Source: Chloroflexota bacterium (GTDB lineage Bacteria; Chloroflexota; Anaerolineae; Anaerolineales; UBA4823). From it: a stretch of DNA of 6,302 nt. Both the position numbers and the translations under genes were made by a program. Below the pieces are notes generated by a model. The model saw only the letters and a program-made list of their open reading frames with translations. It was not told the origin of the DNA and did not search any database. Location of the stretch: NCBI GenBank assembly GCA_017860725.1, contig JAGDMX010000382.1:1-6302 (forward strand). Reading direction: 5' to 3'. Positions 1-5,518 of the stretch are shown piece after piece. The first letter of the stretch is position 1. Each line of letters starts with the position of its first letter.

Positions 1-2036
1 CATCTGAGAAAGCGGTGGTACGGATGGAGGCGCAGCAGGTGGACCTTCCGGCGATCCGTAAGGCCGTTGAGGGAGCGGGATATGGCGTCGACGGCGCGTA
101 CCAGCCCGGGCAGGTTGACGAGAGGGCCGAGGACAGAGCGCAGGTGGCTACCAAGGGGACCTCGCGGGCGTTAATTGTGGTGCTAGCAGCGCTATTCATA
201 TTTATCCTGTTTGCGGTGGTGGTCGGCGAATGGCTGGGGCTGTTCGATGTGCTCAATGAACTGGTACCCTGGCCGGTCTGGTTGGCTTTGGTGGTGGTGA
301 TCGGCTGGCCGGTGTTTCGCAACGTGGTACGCGCCGCGTTGAAACGCCAGGTGTTGGCGCATACGTTGATGACGCTCGGGGTAATCGCGGCAATCGTGGT
401 TGGCGAGTGGGTGACGGCGTTGATGGTGGTTTTTCTGATGCGGGTAGGCGATTTCGTCGAGCGGTTCACTGCCGAACGTTCCCGCCAGGCGGTGCGCGAC
501 CTGACGGCGATGACCCCACAGACAGCCCGGGTGGAACGTGAGGGTGTAGAAGTGGAAATCCCGGCCAGCCATGTGACGACCGGTGAAATAGTAATCGTAC
601 GACCAGGTGAGCGGATACCGGTGGACGGCCTCGTGGTCGGCGGGCAGGCAACGATCGACCAGGCCGCCATCACCGGCGAGTCGATGCCGGTTGAAGTCGG
701 CGTTGGAAAATCCGTTTACGCAGCGACGATCGCGCAACTCGGCAGCTTGCGTATCCGTACGGTGCATACCGGCCGGGATACGACCTTTGGACAGATCATC
801 AACCTGGTGGAAGAAGCCGAGTTGAATAAAGCGCCGGTGGAACGGATAGCAGATAAATTCTCTGCTTATTATCTGCCAGTGGTGACCGGAGTGGCAGCGC
901 TGACCTTCCTGATCAGCCGCGATCCCCTATCGACGGCAGCGGTGCTGGTGGTAGCATGTTCGTGCGCGTTCGCGCTGGCGACACCAATTGCGATGCTGGC
1001 TTCAGTGGGAGCAGCGGCGCGGCGGGGGCTGCTGATCAAGGGCGGCAAATATATAGAACTGCTGGCGAAAGCTGATGTGGTGTTGATCGACAAGACGGGG
1101 ACGCTGACCCTGGGAAAACCCGAAATTGTGGATTTTAGAGTGCTGATTGATGATTTGGGGGTAAATGGATCCGGCGAGGAAAGGCTCTTGAAACTGGCAG
1201 CTTCGGCAGAGAGGTATTCGGAGCACCCACTGGCGGAAGCAGTGCGAGAGGCGGCGCGAAACAGAGGGATATCACTGTCCGAGCCGGAGGATTTCGAAGC
1301 GATACCTGGCTTCGGCGTCCGGGCAAAAGTGGAAGATCATCTGGTGGAGGTAGGAAGGGAGATGGCCTTCATCCCCGACTTTTCTCCAAGTGTTGGAAAC
1401 GGAAGGGAAGACCCCAGCCTATCTACAGTGCTGTTGGAGAGGGGGGTGACAGCGCTGTATATACGGGTAGATGGGGAATTGGTGGGTCTGCTGGAGGCGG
1501 CTGACAGCATGCGTCCAGAAGCGCCGGGGGCGATCCAGGAATTGAGGGAGATGGGGATCCAGCAGATCGAGCTGCTTACCGGCGATAATGAGCAGACCGC
1601 GGCTGCATTGGCCGCACGGCTGGGAGTGGATTACCGGGCCGGTCTGCTGCCGCAGGATAAAATCCAGATCGTCAAAGATTACCAGGCCCAAAAGCATGTG
1701 GTAGTTATGATCGGGGATGGGGTGAACGATGCGCCGGCTTTGGCCCAGGCAGATGTGGGTATTGCGATGGGCGCGGCAGGCAGCGACGTGGCAATCGAGG
1801 CGGCGCACGTAGCGTTGATGCGCGAGGATTGGCGTTTGGTGCCGGATTTGCTGCGCATCGCCCGGCGGACGATGCGAGTGGTGAAAGGGAACATTGCTTT
1901 TACGGCAGTGTATAATTTGTTGGGGTTATCGCTGGCGGCATTCGGTATCCTGCCGCCGGTGTTGGCGGCCGCGGCGCAGTCGTTGCCAGACCTGGTTATT
2001 TTGGGGAATTCATCAAGGTTGATACGGCAGAAATAG
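1..2036 (+). CDS. Heavy-metal-translocating P1B-type ATPase, 5' partial
   Basis: This is an inner-membrane, ATP-driven metal cation pump. The frame is open to the left edge (first full codon at position 3), and the residues before and after the GTG at 15 read as the end of an HMA metal-binding domain finishing in AGYGV, so the true start is upstream and GTG15 is not it. Numbering from GTG15: membrane segments lie at about 53-71, 86-105 and 116-142 (a pair), the actuator loop has TGES at 220-223, two more segments lie at about 286-330, the phosphorylated Asp359 is in DKTGT, the nucleotide domain has His404-Pro405, the hinge GDGVND is at 567-572, and two C-terminal segments lie at about 626-663. 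All catalytic motifs are intact. The ion-path motif is CSC (315-317) instead of the usual CPC, and the last segment has QSLPD (655-659) where copper pumps have MxxSS. The metal therefore cannot be assigned. The visible length, 673 residues plus the missing N-terminus, fits the family. Confidence 0.95.
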   Translation, partial: SEKAVVRMEAQQVDLPAIRKAVEGAGYGVDGAYQPGQVDERAEDRAQVATKGTSRALIVVLAALFIFILFAVVVGEWLGLFDVLNELVPWPVWLALVVVIGWPVFRNVVRAALKRQVLAHTLMTLGVIAAIVVGEWVTALMVVFLMRVGDFVERFTAERSRQAVRDLTAMTPQTARVEREGVEVEIPASHVTTGEIVIVRPGERIPVDGLVVGGQATIDQAAITGESMPVEVGVGKSVYAATIAQLGSLRIRTVHTGRDTTFGQIINLVEEAELNKAPVERIADKFSAYYLPVVTGVAALTFLISRDPLSTAAVLVVACSCAFALATPIAMLASVGAAARRGLLIKGGKYIELLAKADVVLIDKTGTLTLGKPEIVDFRVLIDDLGVNGSGEERLLKLAASAERYSEHPLAEAVREAARNRGISLSEPEDFEAIPGFGVRAKVEDHLVEVGREMAFIPDFSPSVGNGREDPSLSTVLLERGVTALYIRVDGELVGLLEAADSMRPEAPGAIQELREMGIQQIELLTGDNEQTAAALAARLGVDYRAGLLPQDKIQIVKDYQAQKHVVVMIGDGVNDAPALAQADVGIAMGAAGSDVAIEAAHVALMREDWRLVPDLLRIARRTMRVVKGNIAFTAVYNLLGLSLAAFGILPPVLAAAAQSLPDLVILGNSSRLIRQK

Positions 2037-2070
2037 ATAGCAGAACTGGTTTACCGAATTTGAGGCTGGT

Positions 2071-2093
2071 TTCCCGCTAAAGGCATGCGGGAA
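2071..2093 (+). repeat. Hairpin downstream of the ATPase stop
   Basis: TTCCCGC (2071-2077) pairs perfectly with GCGGGAA (2087-2093) around a 9-base loop, 34 bases after the ATPase stop codon. The following bases (TGGCGAG) are not T-rich, so this is not a textbook intrinsic terminator. It could still mark the 3' end of the ATPase transcript. Confidence 0.4.
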
Positions 2094-2210
2094 TGGCGAG
2101 AGCGGGTAGACGAGCGGGCCTGCCCTTATCCACGGAGGAGGCAGAGGAATAGTTCGCGTTAAGGGCATGCGGTGCTGACGAACTGAGGCGCATAATAGGG
2201 GCGGTGTGGT

Positions 2211-2216
2211 TATAAT
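2211..2216 (+). promoter_or_regulatory. Candidate -10 element for the phosphofructokinase unit
   Basis: A consensus TATAAT lies 35 bases before the ATG at 2252, which would put transcription start near 2222-2224 and leave a leader of about 28 bases. No good TTGACA-like -35 is visible 16-18 bases upstream, and the extended -10 TG is off by one base, so only the -10 supports the call. Confidence 0.35.
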
Positions 2217-2240
2217 AATGAAATAACCCTGAAACCTTGC

Positions 2241-2246
2241 AGAGGA
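2241..2246 (+). promoter_or_regulatory. Ribosome binding site deciding the phosphofructokinase start
   Basis: AGAGGA sits 5 bases before ATG2252. It favours this ATG over an in-frame TTG at 2237, which lies upstream of the site itself. An in-frame TGA at 2219 limits any further extension. Confidence 0.6.
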
Positions 2247-2251
2247 AATCC

Positions 2252-3607
2252 ATGGCCGTAAACAATCCAAATAATCGCATCGGCATCCTGGTCGGAGGCG
2301 GCCCTGCCCCGGGTATTAACGGCGTTATAAACGCTGCCACTATTGAGGCCTACCAAAATAATCGGGAAATCATCGGCATCTATGATGGATTCAAACACCT
2401 GATGGAAGGTGAGGTAGTTGGGATACCCCTGACACCCGAGAATGTGAGTTATATTCATAAAGAGGGCGGGTCAATCCTGCATACTGCGCGCGCAAACCCC
2501 ACAAAATCCCCCGAAGCCTTGAGAAATTGTGTGACTGCACTTCTAAACGAAGGGATTACCGCGCTTGTGTCTATCGGAGGAGATGACACCGCCTATTCAG
2601 CCAGCCGAGTGGCCCGCTTTGCCCAAGAAACGATGGGGATCACTTTACAATCAGTGCATGTGCCGAAGACGATCGACAACGACCTGCCGCTGCCCGAGGA
2701 TATTCCAACCTTCGGGTTTGAGACGGCGCGCGCACTGGGTGCGCAATTGGTGGCGAATTTAAAAAGAGATGCCCTGACCAGCCAGCACTGGTTCCTGGTG
2801 CTGACGATGGGACGTAAGGCAGGGCACCTGGCGCTGGGAATCGGCGGGAGCGCTGTCGCTACAGTTACACTGATACCGGAAGAATGGTCAGGGCGTGAAA
2901 TCCGCCTGCAGGAAATCGTCGACATCCTGGCGACGACGATCTTGCTGCGTCTGCTGGATCATAAGCCCTATGGCGTGGCTGTCCTGGCCGAGGGAATCCT
3001 CGAAAACTTGTCTCATGAGGACTTAAAAGCTCTTGATCGCGTCGAACGGGATGAACACGGGCATATCCGGCTGGCAGAAGTCAATTTTATGGATATTCTG
3101 AAGAAGAATTTAGAGAGGGAATTAGACCGGATTGGCGTTCATGTGCGACTGGTTAAACACGTGCTCGGTTACGAGCTGCGCTGCGCGCCGCCCTGCGCAT
3201 ACGACGTTGAATATACGCGCACCCTGGGGGAGGCTGCAATCGATTTCCTTTTACATGATGGGACAAATGCCATCATCACCTTACAGCACAATCAGATCGT
3301 GCCAATTCCCTATGATGAAATGATCGATCCAGATACTGGCAGGACCGAAGTCCGCCTGGTCAATACGGAGTCTTACCGTTACCAGTCGAGCTATAAATTT
3401 ATGACCCGCCTGAAACCAGAACATGCCCAGGATATTAGCCTTTGGGAAAGGTTGGCAAAGGTTGGCAATCCTGACCAACCTTTCTACCGACCAGTTCAAA
3501 GAACGGTTTGGTTATTTGGCCGGGATCAGCCCAAGGCCATTCTGATGTTATTGGGCTCCGAAACTATTCAAGACATTCAGCTTATTCGATATCATCCAGG
3601 AGTGTGA
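2252..3607 (+). CDS. pfp: 6-phosphofructokinase, pyrophosphate-dependent type
   Basis: This cytoplasmic enzyme of 451 residues phosphorylates fructose 6-phosphate to fructose 1,6-bisphosphate. Motifs in order: phosphate-donor loop GGGPAPGIN (15-23), GGDDT (109-113), PKTIDND (138-144) with the catalytic base Asp142, MGRKAGH (186-192), AEG near residue 248, and the LGYELR block of the C-terminal half. Two residues decide the donor in this family: ATP enzymes such as E. coli PfkA have Gly104 and Gly124, whereas here they are Asp112 and Lys139, the combination typical of pyrophosphate-dependent, reversible enzymes. At 451 residues it is longer than bacterial ATP-PfkA (about 320), as is common for the pyrophosphate group. 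The start is ATG2252, supported by AGAGGA 5 bases upstream and by the donor loop beginning at residue 11. The stop lies 3 bases before the next gene, so the two probably form one transcript. Donor specificity is inferred from residues only. Confidence 0.93.
   Translation: MAVNNPNNRIGILVGGGPAPGINGVINAATIEAYQNNREIIGIYDGFKHLMEGEVVGIPLTPENVSYIHKEGGSILHTARANPTKSPEALRNCVTALLNEGITALVSIGGDDTAYSASRVARFAQETMGITLQSVHVPKTIDNDLPLPEDIPTFGFETARALGAQLVANLKRDALTSQHWFLVLTMGRKAGHLALGIGGSAVATVTLIPEEWSGREIRLQEIVDILATTILLRLLDHKPYGVAVLAEGILENLSHEDLKALDRVERDEHGHIRLAEVNFMDILKKNLERELDRIGVHVRLVKHVLGYELRCAPPCAYDVEYTRTLGEAAIDFLLHDGTNAIITLQHNQIVPIPYDEMIDPDTGRTEVRLVNTESYRYQSSYKFMTRLKPEHAQDISLWERLAKVGNPDQPFYRPVQRTVWLFGRDQPKAILMLLGSETIQDIQLIRYHPGV
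3447..3483 (+). repeat. 10-bp tandem repeat plus 9-bp hairpin inside the phosphofructokinase gene
   Basis: AAAGGTTGGC occurs twice head to tail (3447-3456 and 3457-3466). AAAGGTTGG of the second copy (3457-3465) pairs perfectly with CCAACCTTT (3475-3483) around a 9-base loop. The first copy (3447-3455) can pair with the same arm, so two alternative hairpins are possible. The reading frame passes through intact, giving the coded stretch RLAKVGNPDQ. Confidence 0.7.
3598..3602 (+). promoter_or_regulatory. Ribosome binding site within the end of the phosphofructokinase gene
   Basis: AGGAG overlaps the last codons of the phosphofructokinase gene and lies 8 bases before ATG3611. This arrangement suggests translational coupling of the two genes. 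Confidence 0.6.
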
Positions 3608-3610
3608 ACT

Positions 3611-4039
3611 ATGGTAAATCAAGACATCACCACGCTGGAAGAGACGGCGCTTTCAGCAATGGTCGCAAAGGCGCTAACACTCGGTGTGAAGGGCGTCGCC
3701 GTAGTGGGGATCGCTCCGCCTGATCAGCCAGAAACTTTCTTCTTCGGAGCCCGTATCAGTGGACGGTTCGAGCGCCCGCCTGACCCAAGCCGGGGCGAAA
3801 ACGATAAGGGTACAAATTTCTTTTCGATCGTTTATTCTAAGATCGCTGAGATGGTTGCTACCCGCCGCGACAGCGGTGAGAGCCCCGACCGCGTCCTTAA
3901 AAAAGGCGAGTTTGGCTATAAAGGGGGACTGATCCGTGAAAAAGACGGCTTCACCCGGCTGGCAGCCTTCAGCGGCGGCAGCGAGGCTCAAGACCTGGAA
4001 ATCTCCCGGGTGGGGCTAGAAGCCTTACTCCTTATTTGA
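3611..4039 (+). CDS. Small GlcG/HbpS-like (DUF336-type) protein, function unknown
   Basis: This is a soluble protein of 142 residues with no signal peptide or membrane segment. Its C-terminal half resembles the GlcG/HbpS fold family: a helix-like stretch at about 72-90 (SIVYSKIAEMVATRR), then KGGLIREKDGF (104-114), and AAFSGGSEAQD (118-128) followed by a final helix, matching the family pattern of GG-hydrophobic, a DG turn, SGG, and a QD-type helix. The N-terminal half (helix about 8-24, strand VKGVAVVGI 26-34) also fits. It contains no His, Cys or Trp, so a His or Cys haem ligand as proposed for some family members is impossible. The gene starts 3 bases after the phosphofructokinase stop with its own AGGAG site and is probably co-translated. 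A role tied to that enzyme or to a small ligand is possible but not shown by the sequence. That this is a real gene is more certain than the family call. Confidence 0.85.
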   Translation: MVNQDITTLEETALSAMVAKALTLGVKGVAVVGIAPPDQPETFFFGARISGRFERPPDPSRGENDKGTNFFSIVYSKIAEMVATRRDSGESPDRVLKKGEFGYKGGLIREKDGFTRLAAFSGGSEAQDLEISRVGLEALLLI

Positions 4040-4060
4040 TCTTTGGATGAATGTACGCGG

Positions 4061-4102
4061 CTTTATGGTTTTATGCGGCGGGTGCCGCATAAAACCATAA
4101 AG
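4061..4102. repeat. Perfect 19-bp stem-loop between convergent genes, possible unconventional terminator
   Basis: CTTTATGGTTTTATGCGGC (4061-4079) is exactly complementary to GCCGCATAAAACCATAAAG (4084-4102), with a GGGT loop. It starts 21 bases after the stop of the upstream (+) gene and lies 33 bases beyond the stop of the convergent (-) gene, so it is well placed as a shared 3'-end signal. However, neither side is followed by a T-tract: the (+) side continues AGAAAACA and the (-) side CCGCGTAC. Around the GC core, T residues lie 5' and A residues 3', the reverse of a standard bidirectional terminator. It may act in transcript stability or be a palindromic repeat element. Confidence 0.75.
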
Positions 4103-4135
4103 AGAAAACATTAAGAAAAGCCAAAGAGCTAATTT

Positions 4136-5371
4136 TTAGACTGCGTCCCAAACGACCTCGGGTTTTTTACCTGTAACGACCGCGATGCGGTTGGCGCACC
4201 ATTCCTCGAGTCCTAATGAGGCATTGCTAAACAGTTCAACGGTCGCGACAGTCGAGGGGTGGGTGTTAAACTGATCGATTTCCATACCGTTCGGGTCCCA
4301 GGACTGCAGGATAAAGGGTATCTTGCTTCCTTTGGCCAGGACTTCAGCGGGGACATCATCCTTGTCCATCTCGTTTTCGAAGCGGACGCCGTCGCCAATC
4401 CGCCAAAGCGGCTCGAGGACATAGGGTGGGCAGGTGTAGACGATGTTACCGCCAGCCAGCTTTTCGACGTCCCAGAAGCGGGGCGAGCCATTGACCAGCG
4501 GCCCTTCACGCATCGAGCAGGCTAACATTTTGCTCGGATAGCCGCCTTCCTTTAGGAGATGGTAGGCCTTGCGGAAGATATAAATCCCCAGCCAGTGTTT
4601 GTCAGCCCAGGAAAGCTTGATGTTCCGGCGCTCGGCCTGGACATCCAGGATAGGGTGCTCGGTCAAACGCCCGATCATCATCGTGATCACGGCGCGCCAT
4701 TTGCTCATATCGACGCCGTTCTTCAGGCCCAGCTCATAACCTTCTTTGGCAGCATTGGCTACCGCCCAAATTTGCGGCAAGGTGAAGCAGGTGGTGACGT
4801 TGGTCGGGATGCCTTTCGAGGTCAGAATTTTGACGACCTCGACGCCTTGCATGCTGGCCGGAACTTTGATCATCAAGTTTGGAGAGATGGCGCGAATCTC
4901 GTCAGCGTCTTTCACCATCGTTTCCACCTCGGTGAACAGACGCGGATCCAGCTGACCCGAAATGAATCCGTAACGGCCATTTGTTTTCTGCCAGATAGGC
5001 AGCATCATCTTAGCGCCCCGGCGGATCACCTCTTTATAGGTCATCCAATAAAGGTCATGGGGTTTAATGCCTGGGTTGGCCTCAATTTGGGCGTCGATCC
5101 ATTCGTTCCAACCATCCGGATCGCTCTTAACCGCGGTAAGTGAGAGGGGTGGGTTGGTAGTACAGCCGCGAATGACACTGTTCGCTGGGTCAGTAGCGTT
5201 ATACGTGCGCCGGAGCTCGGCCTCCCAGCTTTGCTTTTTCTCAGCCGGAGCCTTCTTCAGCATGTCCTGTACCCACTTCTCATAAACTAATGGGGATGAA
5301 TCCCACCAGATTTCCATGTCTGGATTCGTCTCCATCAAACGCTCAATCACACTTTTCGTATTGTCTGTCAT
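4136..5371 (-). CDS. Divergent transaldolase-family protein (Schiff-base aldolase)
   Basis: This is a cytoplasmic class I aldolase of 411 residues in the transaldolase superfamily, which transfers or cleaves three-carbon units of sugar phosphates. Landmarks: Asp24 (WWDSS) matches TalB Asp17, TTNPPLS (71-77) carries the Asn35 equivalent, Lys169 in MIKVPAS is the Schiff-base lysine (TalB Lys132), Thr193 in NVTTCF matches Thr156, Arg235 in MMIGRL matches Arg181, and Ser286/Arg288 in CSMRE match the phosphate-binding SFR. Two changes stand out: the TalB Glu96 position (VSTEVD) is Gln140 (ISGQLD), as in fructose-6-phosphate aldolase, and the TalB Phe178 position is Met232. The protein is longer than TalB (about 317), with an insertion of some 30-45 residues between the first strand and TTNP and a longer C-terminus. 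The start ATG5371 has a strong GGAGGT site 7 bases upstream. The fold and Schiff-base chemistry are well supported; the exact substrate is not, so I give no gene symbol. Confidence 0.93.
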   Translation of the reverse strand: MTDNTKSVIERLMETNPDMEIWWDSSPLVYEKWVQDMLKKAPAEKKQSWEAELRRTYNATDPANSVIRGCTTNPPLSLTAVKSDPDGWNEWIDAQIEANPGIKPHDLYWMTYKEVIRRGAKMMLPIWQKTNGRYGFISGQLDPRLFTEVETMVKDADEIRAISPNLMIKVPASMQGVEVVKILTSKGIPTNVTTCFTLPQIWAVANAAKEGYELGLKNGVDMSKWRAVITMMIGRLTEHPILDVQAERRNIKLSWADKHWLGIYIFRKAYHLLKEGGYPSKMLACSMREGPLVNGSPRFWDVEKLAGGNIVYTCPPYVLEPLWRIGDGVRFENEMDKDDVPAEVLAKGSKIPFILQSWDPNGMEIDQFNTHPSTVATVELFSNASLGLEEWCANRIAVVTGKKPEVVWDAV

Positions 5372-5378
5372 GACAACT

Positions 5379-5384
5379 ACCTCC
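5379..5384 (-). promoter_or_regulatory. Strong ribosome binding site of the transaldolase-family gene
   Basis: Read on the minus strand, TAGGAGGTA contains a full GGAGGT core 7 bases before ATG5371. It is the best Shine-Dalgarno match in the window and suggests high expression. Confidence 0.75.
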
Positions 5385-5387
5385 TAC

Positions 5388-5410
5388 ATTATATATTTAT
5401 AACAATTATA
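5388..5410 (-). promoter_or_regulatory. AT-rich candidate promoter of the transaldolase-family gene
   Basis: On the minus strand this stretch holds three -10-like hexamers: TATAAT (5405-5410), TATAAA (5396-5401) and TATAAT (5388-5393). The most distal is the most plausible, because it would give a leader of roughly 27 bases; the nearest would start transcription inside the ribosome binding site. No convincing -35 is seen (the best is CTGGCG at 5429-5434, spacing 18). A short inverted repeat, TATAA-CAA-TTATA (5398-5410), overlaps the -10 region. Confidence 0.35.
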
Positions 5411-5518
5411 TGAATGATTCCCCGTATCCGCCAGAGGAATAAAGTAATGTCTTACCATATATTTAATAATATCGTAAATGGAGTAATGCCTGGATGGCGC
5501 CGGAATGATTGCACTTTA

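Larger units (their letters stand above)
2037..2251. other. Non-coding gap between ATPase and phosphofructokinase genes
   Basis: I find no credible gene in these 215 bases; the open frames on the minus strand show no recognisable protein. The gap contains a 7-bp hairpin soon after the ATPase stop, a 7-base direct repeat (GAGCGGG at 2100-2106 and 2112-2118), a 13-base near-repeat (2078-2090 and 2160-2172), a second weak inverted repeat (AGTTCG 2151-2156 with CGAACT 2179-2184), and a TATAAT hexamer just before the phosphofructokinase gene. The gap most likely separates two transcription units. Confidence 0.6.

Noticed and set aside
15..17. GTG as the start codon of the ATPase
   Set aside because: The frame is open to the left edge and the preceding codons (SEKAV) continue a typical HMA domain, so the gene begins outside the window.
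192..767. 191-residue minus-strand open frame
   Set aside because: It is antisense to the ATPase with His/Gln-rich low-information sequence typical of a shadow frame.
2237..2239. TTG as the start of the phosphofructokinase gene
   Set aside because: It lies upstream of the AGAGGA site that is correctly spaced for ATG2252, and the conserved fold begins shortly after that ATG.
2013..2458. Overlapping minus-strand open frames (85, 87 and 82 residues) across the gap before the phosphofructokinase gene
   Set aside because: They overlap each other and the start of a real gene, and have no ribosome binding site or domain resemblance.
4103..4135. Intrinsic terminator tail of T's after the hairpin
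   Set aside because: The (+) strand after the stem is A-rich and the (-) strand beyond the stem is mixed; the T-runs on the minus strand lie before the hairpin, not after it.
4559..5143. 194-residue plus-strand open frame
   Set aside because: It is fully antisense to the transaldolase-family gene, which has intact motifs and a strong ribosome binding site; the antisense product shows no family resemblance.
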